64,000 bases of DNA, taken from NCBI GenBank assembly GCA_039707655.1, contig CM077664.1, positions 202,424,195 through 202,488,194 on the forward strand, in the 5' to 3' direction. Below the pieces are notes generated by a model. The model made no database searches. It had not been told where the DNA came from and saw only the letters and a list, made by a program, of their open reading frames with translations. This stretch comes from Elymus sibiricus (Eukaryota; Streptophyta; Magnoliopsida; Poales; Poaceae). How positions within the stretch are numbered: the first letter of the stretch is position 1; each line of letters begins with the position of its first letter. Positions 11,705 to 23,380 of the stretch are shown piece by piece. The position numbers and the translations under genes were made by a program.

Positions 11705-14547
11705 AGCATCCCCAAGCTTAATTCCTGCTCGTCCTCGAGTAGGTAAATGATAAAAACAGAATTTTTGATGTGGAATGCTACCCATCATGTTTCATCATGT
11801 AATCTCTCTCTTACGGTATGAATAATAAGATCCAAGTGATTCAAAGCAATAGTCTATAATTTGATATAAAGACATCAATACTCAGGCATACTAATAAACA
11901 ATCATGTCTTTCAAAATAAAAATGCTAAAGAACGTTATCCCTACAAAATCATATAACCCTGTCATGCTCCATCTTCGTCACACAAAGTATTTATCATGCA
12001 CAACCCCGGTTTTAGGCAAGCAATTAGTTCATACTTTTTAACGCGCTTCAGATTTTTCAACTCCCACGCAATGCATGAGCGCAAGCCATGGATATAGCAC
12101 TATGGGTGGAATAGAGTATGGTGATAGGGGATAAATAAGAGAAGTCAAAAATGGAGAAAGTCTCACATCAACGAGGCTAATCAATGGGCTATGGAGATGC
12201 CCATCAATTGATGTCAATGCGAGGAGTAGGGATTGCCATGCAACGGATGCACTAAGAGCTATAAGTGTATGAAAGCTCAACATGAAAACTAAGTGGGTGT
12301 GCATCCAACTTGCTTGCTCATGAAGACCTCGGGCATTTGAGGAAGCCCATCGTCGGAATATACAAGCCAAGTTCTATAATGAAAAATTCCCACTAGTATA
12401 TGAAAGTGACAAAATAGGAGACTCTCTATATGAAAAACATGGTGCTACTCTGAAGCACAAGTGTGGAAAAGGATAGTAACATTGCCCCTTCTCTCTTTTT
12501 CTCTCTTTTTTTCTTTTCCCTTTTTTTCCTTTTTTTCTTTTTCTTCTTTTTCATGGCTCTTTTTTGCCTTTTTTCATTTTTTTATTTTTTTTCGTCCGGA
12601 GTCTCATCCCGACTTGTGGGGGAATCATAGTCTCCATCATCCTTTCCTCACTGGGACAATGCTCTAATGATGATGATCATCACACTTCTATTTACTTACA
12701 ACTCAACATTACAACTCGATACTAGAACAAAAATATGACTCTATATGAATGCCTCTGGCAGTGTAACAGGATGTGCAATGATGCTAGCGTAACATGTATA
12801 AAAATGATGAATGGTGGCTGAGCCACTAATACTGTGTCAGCTATATGATCATGCAAAGCAATATGACAATGATGATGTATGTCATAAAAAACGGAACGGT
12901 GGAAGTTGCATGGCAATATATCTCGGAATGGCTATGGAAATGCCATGATAGGTAGGTGTGGTGGCTGTTTTGAGGAAGATATAAAGAGGCTTATGTGTGA
13001 TAGAGCGTATCATATCATGGGGTTTGGATGCACCGGCGAAGTTTGCACCAACTCTCGATGTGAGAAAGGGCAATGCACCGTACCGAAGAGGCTAGCAAAT
13101 TGCGGAAGGGTGAGAGTGCGTATAATCCATGGACTCACATTAGTCATAAAGAACTCACATACTTATTGTAAAAGTTTATTAGCCCTCGAAGCAAAGTACT
13201 ACTACGCATTCTCCTAGGGGGGAGGTTGGTAGGAGTTAACCATCGCGCGCCCCCCGACCGCCACGCAAAGGAAGACAATCAATAATAAATCATGCTCCAA
13301 CCTCTTAGCATAACGACAGATCATACGTGCATGCTTCGGGAATCACAAACCTTAGCACAATTATTCTTACTAAACCGCAATTATCAACTAATACCTCCCA
13401 CATATTACCATCTTAATATCGCAAAACTATTGCAAGGAATCAAATTTATCATATTCAGTGATCTACATGAAAGTTTTTATTATATCCCTCTTGAATACCT
13501 ATCATATCAGGACCAAATTCATAACCCGTGCATATTACCATTGCTATCATGAGAATCTAAAAAAGATATAAGTGAATCATGAGAGTGCAACTATTTCTTT
13601 AAAATATAACCACAGCCGTGCTCTAAAAGGTATAAGTGAAGCACAAGAGCAACTGCCTAGCTCAAAAGATATAAGTGAAGCACATAGAGTATTCTAACAA
13701 ATCACGAATAATGTGTGTCCCTCTCGAAAAGGTGTGTTCAGCAAAGATGATTGTGTCAAACTAAAAAGCAAACAAACTAATTCACAAGAAGCTCCAAGTA
13801 AAACACATATCATGTGATGAATAAAAATATAGCTCCAAGTGAGTTACCGATAGATTGTAGACGAAAGAGGGGATGCCTTCCGGGGCATCCCCAAGCTTAG
13901 ACGCTTGAGTCTTCCTTGAATAATACCTTGGGGTGCCTTGGGCATCCCCAAGCTTAGGCTCTTGCCACTCCTTATTCCTTTATCCATCGTAGTCTCACCC
14001 AAAACTTGAAAACTTCAGCACACAAAACTCAACAGAAACCTCGTGAGATCCGTTAGTATAACAAACAAATCTTAAAATTTAGGTACTGTAGTAAATTGAT
14101 TCATATTTAATATTGGCATAATGCTACTATACTCCAACTTCTCCATGACTCATACCCCCCGATACGATGCATAGATTCATCAAAATAAGCAAACTATGCA
14201 ACAAAAACAGAATCTGTCTAAAACAGAACAGTCTGTAAAGATCTATTTAAAAGCCATACTTCTGTAACTCCAAAAGTTCTGAAAACTTAGGACAACGTAA
14301 GCAATTCATATACCAATACTGTGTAAAAATTTCAGATTTTTCTGACGCTCCAGTACCAAAATTCCAGCACTGGACGCAAAACTTTCTGTTTTCCAAACAA
14401 CATCAATAATACTATCATCAATATCATCCAAAGGCATTACTTGGCACAAACACTAATTAAAACATAAAAACATAATCATAACAGAGGCTATAATTGTGCA
14501 AACACACAAAAACAGAATGTAAAAGTAAAAATTTATTTTATTCATTG
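11705..14547 (-). other. Family A internal region, no coding sequence
   Basis: It starts with the polypurine tract (11705-11719, reads AAGCTTGGGGATGC on the minus strand). It is AT-rich and has a pyrimidine tract at 12482-12596. A GGGATGCC-to-GGCATCCC hairpin (13870-13892) and two more copies of the tract-like motif GCATCCCCAAGCTTA lie at 13885 and 13941. The segment matches 62311-64000 and parts of 39418-41700. I see no supported gene. Confidence 0.75.
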
Positions 14548-15681
14548 GGTAAACAAATTACTGTTGGGCAATTGATAGAATAGCAAATAATTATGACGGA
14601 TTCATGGCAATGATCATGTATATAGGCATCACGTCCGAGACAGGTAGACCGACTCCTGCCTGCATCTACTACTATTACTCCACCCATCGACCGCTATCCA
14701 ACATGCATCTAGGGTATTAAGTATGAAACAGAGTAACGCCTTAAGCAAGATGACATGATGTATAGAAGCATATTCAAGTAATATGAATAAACCCCATCTT
14801 TTTATCCTTAATGGAAACAATACAAATACGTGTCATGTCCCCTTCTGTCACTGGGATTGAGCACCGCAAGATTGAACCCATCACAAAGCACCTCTCCCAT
14901 TGCAAGATAAATTAATCTAGTAGGCCAAACTAAACCGATAGATCGGAGAGAAATACAAAGCTATAACAATCATGCATAAAAGAGTTCAGAGAAGACTCAA
15001 ATATTTCTCTTGAATAATCTGATGATAAACTCACAATTCATCGGATCCCAACAAACACAACGCAAAAGAAGATTACATCGGATAGAACTCCAAGAACATC
15101 AAGGAGAACATTGTATTGAAAATCAATGAGAGAGAAGAAGCCATCTAGCTACTAGCTATGGACCCGTAGGTCTGTGGTAAACTACTCACACATCATCGGA
15201 AGGGCAGCAAGGTTGATGTACAAGCCCTCCGTGATCGATTCCCCCTCCGACAGAGTACCGAAAAAGGCCTCCAGATGGGATCGCGGAAGAACAGAGGATT
15301 GCGGCGGCGGAAAGGTTATTACTTCGAGCTCTTTGGGGGTTTCCCAATATTTGTGAATTTATAGAAGTGGAATTAGGTCAAACGGAGTCACGTGGGCCCC
15401 ACAAGGAAGCACGGCGCCCACCCCGGGGCGCGCCCTAGTGCCTTGTGGAGCCCTCGTGGGGCTTCTGGCCTCCTCTCGAAGCTTCCAAGGGTTCTTTTGT
15501 CCAGAAAAAAATCTCCAAAAAGTTTCATGGCATTTGGACTTCATTTGGTACTGCTTCTCTGAAAAGCCAAAAACAAGCAGAAAACAGCAACTGGCACTAG
15601 GCACTAGGTTAATAGGTTAGTCCCAAAAAATGATATATAATTGCATATAAAAACATCCAAGATTGATACTATAATAGCATA
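14548..15681 (-). repeat. Family A 5' LTR remnant
   Basis: It matches 10538-11668 of the 3' LTR almost base for base, then breaks on the right at ATAGCA into a CACACA run and on the left at ATTCAT. It lacks both LTR termini, which points to deletion rather than a clean insertion. Confidence 0.85.
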
Positions 15682-15753
15682 CACACACACCGCACCACCA
15701 CCGCCACTACGAGGCATGTTAAACTTTTTCCGCGGTGAACATATGTGACCAAA

Positions 15754-16060
15754 GGAGTGTCGTGTTAAAATTTGGAAGGAAAAAAAAATCAGAGATCGTC
15801 ATTCGGACGTTTTTATACATAAATTGATTTCCTAGGGATATAATGTGCAAAAATCAAATTTGAGCTACATGCACACGTGATAGTGCACCAAACTGGATTG
15901 GAAAATCATATGTGTGTCTCTGGGTGCATGTTTAGTCCCCATGCAAGAAATTTCAAACATTGAGAATCTTGATTTTTAAAATCCAGTAAATCCAAAACTT
16001 AGTTGAAATCTATGAAACTTATCGTGGTGTCATATGGACACTAATAGACTGTGATATTGT
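15754..16060. repeat. Single diverged copy of the 505-base repeat unit
   Basis: GGAGTGTCGTGTTAAAATTTGG at its start, GTGCACCAAA, ATCATATGTGTGTC, CCATGCAAGAAAT and AAATCCAAAACTT follow in the same order as in the tandem array at 57975-60108. Only one partial copy remains here. It marks the position equivalent to that array in element 2. Confidence 0.75.
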
Positions 16061-16254
16061 ATTGTTTTTCAAATTTGAGACAAGTTTTGATATATTATTC
16101 TTACAAACGGGAGATTATTAATAATTGGCAACCAATATCGCAAACGGATTATTTATTCATACCGTGGGGGTTAGACTAACAATGTACGTGCCATGCTTCG
16201 GTTAAGTAATAAAGCGACATAATTAATCATCAAAAAAGAAAAACAATATACGTG

Positions 16255-16470
16255 TCGCCACACGTCCCGTGTGCCGTGCGAGCAGGCGTGAGTTGACGGG
16301 ACGCATGCGCGCAGTCCGCCGCGCAGGCAGACCGGGAGGCATGCGGGCAGGTGTGTGAATTGACAGGAGGCGTGTTCGCTGCGCAGAGTCACCGGGAGGC
16401 GTGCGAGTAGCTGTGTGAAATGAAGGTACGCATGCGAGCAGTCTGCTGCGCAGGCTCACCGGGAGGCGAG
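16255..16470. repeat. GC-rich promoter-proximal repeats upstream of the zf-XS gene
   Basis: Several imperfect copies of CACCGGGAGGCGTGCGAG and GCTGCGCAGGCTCA alternate over about 215 bases. The same repeat lies upstream of a different gene at 60235-60435. In both cases it is followed by CATTAATGGC, a GAGCCGCTG motif and a TA-rich box, so a whole promoter module seems to be shared. Confidence 0.75.
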
Positions 16471-16537
16471 CCAGCCCTTTGACTGTCGCCCGCCTCACTC
16501 CCACTGCTCCATATTAATGGCGCGCCCGAGCCGCTGG

Positions 16538-16545
16538 TTATAATA
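16538..16545 (+). promoter_or_regulatory. TATA-like box of the zf-XS gene
   Basis: TTATAATA stands 93 bases before the ATG, after the GC-rich repeats. The equivalent place before the gene at 60583 has TTTAATA, preceded by the same GAGCCGCTG context. Confidence 0.5.
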
Positions 16546-16637
16546 GGCGGCCGCACCCCCCATTCTCGCTACACACACAATCCTCTCTCTCCGCCTGCAT
16601 CCTCGACGCCGCTCTCAGTCGTCACCGCCGTCTGTGT

Positions 16638-18000
16638 ATGAGGATGCCGCCGAAGCGCACCATCAGAGGGAGTGGCGACGCCGGGGCTGCTAAAGCACCT
16701 GAGCACGGCATGAAGCTGGAGACAGAGGTTGCCGTCGCCGCCGCCGAGGTCTTGCGCGGGCAGAAGCGCGATGGCGACGGCGTCGTGCTTCCACTGCCGG
16801 AGCCAGAGGTCCACAGCGACTCCGACGACGACTCCGATGACCACTCCAGCGATGACTCTGACGACGACGGAGAACTGGTTAGTCATCTATACCCATTTAT
16901 GTGGCAAATATATCCTAGGGTTTCTCTGGTTAGTCCCGTCTCCCCTTTTTAGAATAGAAATCCTATGGTTATGTTCTCTCAATCCATGAAATCTGAGTTA
17001 GATTCGATAGATCCGTGTAGTGTATTGATTGTTTGAATGGTACAAATGATAAGTGATTAATTGTTTCTTCTGTACAAATGATTTCTGTTAAAAATCCGAC
17101 TATGGACCCCTTTGGGGCGCAGGATAACTTGTAATCCTCATACTTCTGTCGTTGTGTATTTCCCTTTAGCTGTTGCTTTTGAACATCTCCTCTTAGTGAG
17201 CTGATGTATGACACTATGAGGGTTTCATTCGAGTAATGGAACCGGGGAGGAACCTCCCTATTCTTCTAAAAAAATAATCCGACTAGGGTTAGTGTTGCTA
17301 ATAATTCCTAGCCAGATCTTGACAATTGATTTTGATGCCAAAAGTCGTTGGCATGCCAAATTTTGATCCTACTTTACGGCATGTAAATTGGTTTGATGCC
17401 AAAAGTCGTCGGCATGCCAAATTTTGCCAAATGTTGGCAACTTTTGATTTTGCCAAATGTCGGTAGCAAACCAAACTTTTGATTCTGCTAAATGTTGGTA
17501 GCAAACCAATCAGACTCTTAATTTTGTTGCACTAAGTTGTGTGCTCTCTATTTATGCATTTCTTTCATCAAGATCACTTGATGAATTAGGGTTCACGCTG
17601 TCACAGGATATATTATGTTTCATAAACTCTGCCTACTGAATTCACATTATTATAAAATATACTGACGCCACATTTTTTACTATATGTATAGGTGCTATCT
17701 GACTATGTCGACAACGAGGACGAAGATGCCCAGAGGAGGTACAAGAGGCAAAAGCTCAGGGAGCTTTATGCGGGACTGCATAATAGGCATGTGAGGACCT
17801 GGAATATGGGCTTTGGATGCCCGTTTTGCAGCCAAAAGCTTCATCACGAGTATGAAAGTGTTCTGGTGCATGCAAGAGGACGAGCCGTTGGCTCCTTCAA
17901 GCAGAAGTATTCTCGCAGGCTGGCGCACGCCGCGTACGCTGAGTACCTGGAGAAGCTTCACCTTCGTGCAGGCCTGCCGGCAGATGAGATGTGGGATTGA
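16638..18000 (+). CDS. Small zf-XS-type zinc-finger protein, two exons
   Basis: Exon 1 is 16638-16877 and exon 2 is 17692-18000, joined by an intron with GTTAGT and TATAG borders in phase 0, giving 182 residues. The first ATG gives MRMPPKRTIRG; the one two codons later is also possible. Residues 58-80 are an Asp/Ser acidic run. Exon 2 has a basic stretch (RRYKRQKLRELY) and then GCPFC, followed by a spaced HAR and a LAHAAYAEYLEKL helix, matching the zinc-finger-XS domain (CPFC, H, H). In SGS3-type RNA-silencing proteins that domain precedes an XS domain; here no XS domain follows. Function is therefore not known. The intron holds repeats of GGCATGCCAAATTTTG. No stop or frameshift is seen. Confidence 0.65.
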
Positions 18001-18105
18001 ACTATGGCTATGTAGTGTCTTAGTTATATGCTTGAGTATGCTTAATATCGGTTGAACTATGGTTGAACAATGCTTGAGTACGCTTATTATCTATGCCTGA
18101 GTATG

Positions 18106-18107
<2 letters not shown>

Positions 18108-18154
<47 letters not shown>
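18108..18154. repeat. (TA)n microsatellite
   Basis: An uninterrupted TA run of about 47 bases lies about 110 bases past the stop codon of the zf-XS gene. Confidence 0.95.
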
Positions 18155-18157
<3 letters not shown>

Positions 18158-18652
18158 TACTTATGTCTAGATGTGGGATGAGTATGGAATCAGTCTAGTT
18201 GATGGAATTTTATGCTTCTCTTATACCAACATATGATTGCCCACACGGCCACACCACACACAGAGTGATGGTAATTGCACACGGTTGAGTCTACCAAACC
18301 GTTGCCTCTGAAATGCATTCTGGCCTCTGGGACAGAAAACCCTCACCACCCAATTCAAAAAGGAAAAAAGAAAACCCTCACCACCCCCACGTCACAAAAC
18401 CCTCACCCCCGCCTGCCACCTCCCCCCTCCCCGTCCCAAGTCGCACCTGCACACCTCCACGACTCTGCATGTCACCGCCTATCACCGCGGCAACCACTTA
18501 GCTTGACGCCAGTCGCCGACGCTGGCTGCCGGCAAACCCCACCGCATTTCGCCATGCTTGCCGCCGCCTATCGCCACCGACTTTCTCGACACGGCTCGCC
18601 GTCGACCCAGCTCCGCCCGATTAGGGAATCTGCAGTATTGGAGCTTTTTCTC
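18155..18652 (+). promoter_or_regulatory. Upstream region of the B3/F-box gene
   Basis: CACA-rich CACTA-type subterminal motifs (CACACGG, ACACACAGAG) at 18240-18290 are followed by C-rich 5' UTR-like DNA up to the ATG at 18653. Three copies of AAAACCCTCACC lie at 18346-18410. No clear TATA box is seen. Confidence 0.35.
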
Positions 18653-21604
18653 ATGGAGAACCAGGTAACTAATTTACTGAAATATTCGATCATCTATTAT
18701 CCCAGTCCGTCCGCCCCTTTTAATCACCCGGCCGAAATCTCCGTGGATTCATTTTTCTTCTAGCTGATTTGAGGGTTTTCTTTCATTCATATGATGTACA
18801 GTGCAAGGAGACATCAGGCCTATGCGGCCTCGGCCAGACAGCCGAGAAGTTCCATCTCACCGTACTAGCTGGCTTCAGGAATCACACGGTATGTTCAATC
18901 TCACCTTACCTCGGTTGGCATGGCCTACTTTTCTAAACATATAGTATATATTGCTACATTTGGATAAAAGGTGCCACATGCAGTATATATGTCAAAGGGG
19001 ATTTTTCTTCTTCCTATATTAGGCAAATTAATGCTGTAATGTTCTTTCGATTACTCTCATATTTGCATGACATCATGGTTACACTATCTATTTAACTATA
19101 AATTTGTGTCCTTTGATTTCAACAGGTATGTACTGTTCTTTCAATTACTCCCATATTTGCATGTTACCCTATTCTTTAACAACCTTATCATTTCCTGCAG
19201 TACATCCCTTGCTTTGCAACAACAACTGTAGTACACAATCTTGGCCTTTACATAACTGAAGACTCCAGGAATGTCATATTGAACACAAACCATGGATTTA
19301 CAATCATTGCTTCTGTAAAACTTGATGAACATGGTCACTCCTATTTTGGCGCAGGCCTTTGGACAGAAATTTCTAAGTTTTATGTAGTGAAAGCTGGCAC
19401 TAAAATTGCACTGCACCTAAAAGAGCCTGGTCATATGATATATGCTAACTTCCCCGACGATATCATCCGTCCGGACTTTGTTCCAAGTAAGTGTTCTTTT
19501 CAAGTATCTGCATGTTGACTTACCTAGCAATATCAAAGTAATTGTGTTTTATTTAAGCAACCAATAGGCATTCCATTTTCTGACTCTGTTAAGTCTGTTC
19601 CTACCTAGTAACTTCTAGTTACCAATACACTTTTCTTCTGCCCTGTTCTAACTTAATATTCCCTATCCTCCCACTCCTCCAGTCCTATCAGATAGCGTCG
19701 CCGCCGAGGAGACTCCGGAGGTGGAGGATGAGGCTGCCAACAAGCGGAGGCGGGTCGAGCAAGAACCGCAAGTGACTCCGGCGGGCCTAGACTTCATCAG
19801 CGGCCTCCCCGATGATATGTTGATTGTCATCATCTCCCTCCTCCCAATCAATATGGCGCGCGAACAACCATCCTTTCCCGTCGGTGGCGCCCCCTACGGC
19901 ATTCCACCCCTCTCGACCTCATCGACGTCCACAAGCTCTGCCATGTCTATCGCAAAAGCTTGGACGCGTTGTCCCAGATCCTCGGCAGGCACCTTGGCCC
20001 AATCAGAGGCCTTATCACGGGAAAGTTCCGTTCCAACGGTAAGGACCGAGCCAAGCTTGATGAGTGGTTCCGATCCCCCGCCCTAGATCACCTTGAGGAG
20101 CTCAGTTTTAATGATGGACATATGCGCTTGCTGCCACCGTCCGTGCTCCGCCTCGCGCCCATGCTGCGGGTCGCCAGGTTCATGAACTGCCATTTGCCCC
20201 CGGTTAATGACGCACCCGCTCTTTTTCTCCCTCGACTGAAGCACCTCGGGCTTGTCACTGTTTGCATCCCCAAGGATGACATGGATCACCTACTCCGCGG
20301 CTGTACTGCACTCGAGTACCTTCGTCTTCAGGCGATCAATGGGTTGAGTAGCTTCCACATCACCTCCATGACTCTCCGGACAATTTATGTGTGTTGCTGG
20401 TGCTGTAACAAGAGATCACGGAAGGTGTATCATAGTATGGTCATTGAGGACACACCTTTACTTGAGAGATTACTTGTAGTTGATCAACAAGGTCCAACAA
20501 GAATCAATGTCATTTCTGCGCCAAAATTGACAGTGGTGGGCTACTCGTCTGTCAAATTCTTTGAACTTGTTATTGGATCCACAATCGTTCAGGTATAACA
20601 TTCGCCTTCTTCTTCTCCTTCTTGAATTAACATTTTTTCTAATTTTGAAGATGTGTGTTCGTCTGTCATCCAGAAAATGAACCCGACAAGCTTGACAACG
20701 TATATGCGCACAGTGAAGGTCTTCGCAGTAGAATCTATCGGCCCCAACCTGGACGAAGTTGTTAGTTTCCTGAGATGCTTTCCGTGCCTGGAGAAGCTAT
20801 ATATCGAGGTGATGCTCCTTTCCTGTTAAATGTTAACCATAAGGGAGTTCAATTTTTTGGTACCTTTTCCCAAGTTTACAATCATGAATGTACTATGATT
20901 TCTGAAGGAATTTTGGAGGATTTCAGTACATTGATGTTTTTTCCCTACAGTGGTTGCTTGATTCATAAGGTTACAATCCATATGCATTTCTCCTTTCGAT
21001 TCATCTGTACTAGTTTTCGTAGGTAAATTTCCATCCACTCCAACCTCTTGGGAAGAAGCCTACATTTTTCTAGATTGTAATCAAATGCCCATGTTAATCA
21101 TGTAGGATCGAAGATGGCATGTCACTCTATTCGTGTATTTTAGAAATCCTGCAAATCAAAGAGGTCTGTAGTAGTGTTCAAAACTACATGTAGGCACTAA
21201 TACGTTCTCTTCTTTTGCAGATAAGATTAGGCCCGGTAGTGGATAATGTGATACAATATAACAACCACATCGAATGCCTTGATCTGCATCTCTCAGAAAT
21301 TACTTTGAACTCCTACCGAGGGACCTTACCGGAGATTATATTCGCCAGGTTCTTTGTTGTGAGAGCAAGGGTGCTAAAGGTAATGAGGCTTGCCCTACAT
21401 TTGTTTCGCAAAACTGAATGGTTTGCTGATCAGCGCCGGCGGCTACGGCAGAATGTAAAAGGCACTGCAGAAGCTGAATTTCATTTTGGAAGATCAGCTG
21501 ACAGAGTAATCGGAAGTCATTATGTCAAGCCCATACATGACTTGTCAGTGGCTGATCCCTTTGCGGAAATGTTGAGGTTTCGGAACGGGTGTTACAAGTT
21601 GTAA
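18653..21604 (+). pseudogene. B3 domain joined to F-box/LRR/FBD protein, one frameshift
   Basis: Exons read from splice signals are 18653-18664, 18802-18888, 19201-19486, 19683-20592, 20674-20808 and 21221-21604, all in phase. Exons 2-3 encode a B3-like domain (FHLTVLAGFRNHT, GFTIIASVKLDEHGHSYFGA, LWTEISKFYVVKAGTKIALHL). Exon 4 adds an acidic and basic linker (NKRRRVEQE), an F-box (LDFISGLPDDMLIVIISLLP) and leucine-rich repeats (LDHLEELSF, LPRLKHLGL, LEYLRLQ). Exons 5-6 give the LRR/FBD end (CFPCLEKLYIE, IECLDLHL, VADPFAEML). F-box proteins recruit targets to SCF ubiquitin ligases. A one-base loss near 19855-19861 shifts frame inside the F-box, so this allele is probably dead. The fusion could instead be two adjacent genes, though exon 3 runs in phase into exon 4. 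A copia LTR starts one base after the stop. Confidence 0.65.
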
Positions 21605-21605
21605 T

Positions 21606-23347
21606 TGTTGGGGAACGTTGCATCGAAAACAAAAAATTTCTACGCACACGCAAGATCTATCCATGGAGATGCATAGCTACGAGAGGGGGAGTGTTTCTAC
21701 GTACCCTCGTAGACCGTAAGCGGAAGCGTTAGAACAACGCGGTTGATGTCGTCGAACAACTTCACGATCCAACCGACCGAACACCGAACGTACGGCACCT
21801 CCGTGTTCAGCACACGTTCAACTCGGTGACGTCCTCGACTTCTTGATCCAGCAAGACGGCGAGGTAGTGGATGAGTTCCGGCAGCACGACGGTGTGGTGA
21901 CGGTGATGGTGATACTATCTCCGCAGGGCTTCGCCTAAGCACTGCGAAAATATGACCGAGGGACGGAACTGTGGAGGGGGGCGCCGCACACGGCTAAGAC
22001 AATGTTGTGTATCCTTTGGGGCGCCCCCTCTCCTCTATTTATATATGTGTAGGGGCTTGGAGTAGAAGGAATAGTGCCACGTGAACAGTAACTGTGAATA
22101 GTACACACGTGGACTTGGACTCCAAAGTCCAATCCTATTCCTACTAGGACTCTCCCTTTTTTCCTTCCCTAGCTGCGTGGGCTTTTGAGGACTTGGTGCG
22201 CCTGGCCCAATAAGGCCAGGGCGCCTCCCCTTAGCCCATGCCAGCCCTTGGGACGTGGTGGACCCACTTGTGGACTTCCGGACCCCTCCGGAATCCTCCG
22301 GAACCTTCTGGAAGCTTCCCGGTACAATACCGAAAAAACTGTACCTTTTTCCGGAACCCAAAATATGACTTCCCATATATAAATCTTTACCTCTCGACCA
22401 TTCCGAGACTCCTCGTGATGTCCGGGATCTCATCTGGGACTCCGAACAATATTCGGTTACCAATTCACATAACTCATATAACACTATATCGTCAACGAAC
22501 GTTAAGCGTGCGGACCCTACGGGTTCGGGAAGGATGTAGACATGACTGAGACGCCTCTCCGGTCAATAACCAATAGCGGAACCTGGATGCTCATATTGGT
22601 TCCTACATATTCCACGAAGATCTTATCGGTCGAACCGCAATGACAACATACATAATTCCCTTTGTCCGTCGGTATGTTACTTGCCTGAGATTCGATCGTC
22701 GGTATATCCATACCTAGTTCAATCTCGTTACTGGCAAGTCTCTTTACTCGTTCCGTAATACATCATCCCGTAACTAACTCCTTAGTCACTTTGCTTGCAA
22801 GCTTCTTATGATGTGCATTACCGAGAGGGCCCAGAGATACCTCTCCGAAACACGGAGTGACAAATCCCAGTCTCGATCCATGCCAACTCAACGGACACCT
22901 TCGGAGATACCTGTAGAGCATATTTATGATCACCCAGTTACGTTGTGACGTTTGATAGCACACAAGGTATTCCTCCGGTATCCGGGAGTTGCATGATCTC
23001 ATGGTCTGAGGAACATGTATTTGACATTCAAGAAAGCAGTAGCAATAAACAGAACGATCATATGCTAAGCTAACGGATGGGTCTTGTCCATCACATCATT
23101 CTCCTAATGATGTGATCTCGTTATCAAATGACAACTCATGTCTATGGTTAGGAAACCTTAACCATCTTTGATCAACGAGCTAGTCTAGTAGAGGCTCACT
23201 AGGGACACGGTATTTGTTTATGTATTCACACATGTATTTAAGTTTCCGGTCAATACAATTCTAGCATGAATAATAAACCTTTATCATGAACAAGGAAATA
23301 TAAAATAATAACAACTTTATTATTGCCTCTAGGGCATATTTCCATCA
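21606..23347 (-). repeat. Copia 2 3' LTR (1742 bases)
   Basis: Minus-strand ends are TGATGGAAATATGCCC and CGTTCCCCAACA, with 5'-TG and CA-3'. A TATA-like ATATATAAATAG lies at 22035-22046. The 5' LTR remnant (28557-28780) matches its last part. Confidence 0.95.
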
Positions 23348-23362
23348 GTCTCCCACTTGCAC
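23348..23362 (-). other. Polypurine tract of copia 2
   Basis: On the minus strand GCAAGTGGGAGAC abuts the 3' LTR. Such a tract primes plus-strand DNA synthesis. Confidence 0.75.
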
Positions 23363-23380
23363 TAGAGTCAATAATCTAGA

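Larger units (their letters stand above)
10164..15681 (-). mobile_element. Family A LTR retrotransposon, copy 1 (non-coding, 5' side truncated)
   Basis: The element reads on the minus strand: a 3' LTR at 10164-11704, an internal part at 11705-14547 and a remnant of the 5' LTR at 14548-15681. The polypurine tract AAGCTTGGGGATGC abuts the 3' LTR. No gag or pol frame is present, so it must depend on another element for movement or is an internal-deletion derivative. Both ends of the 5' LTR are missing, and so is the expected primer binding site. The element lies inside CACTA-like element 1. Confidence 0.8.
3237..21605. mobile_element. CACTA-like DNA transposon 1 with cargo genes (right end not found)
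   Basis: The left end begins CACTGGTACAG and the next 60 bases (TATACAAACGGTTTTTACCC and onward) match the left end of element 2 at 34153. It interrupts a family B LTR after TAT. Inside are subterminal repeats rich in GTGTG/CACAC, a minus-strand B3 gene, a minus-strand acidic cargo gene, tandem arrays, a nested family A element, and plus-strand zf-XS and B3/F-box genes. I see no transposase (TnpD or TnpA) ORF, so it would be non-autonomous. The right terminal inverted repeat is missing, and the right limit given is where the copia LTR starts. Assigning the plus-strand genes to this element rests on the parallel layout of element 2. Confidence 0.6.

Noticed and set aside
13292..13552. 86-codon ORF in the family A internal region
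   Set aside because: AT-rich, no domain, and the matching part of copy 3 (63430-63600) does not preserve it.
18275..18763. 162-codon ORF overlapping the start of the B3/F-box gene
   Set aside because: It is Pro/His rich low complexity in the 5' UTR region and crosses the first splice donor at 18665.
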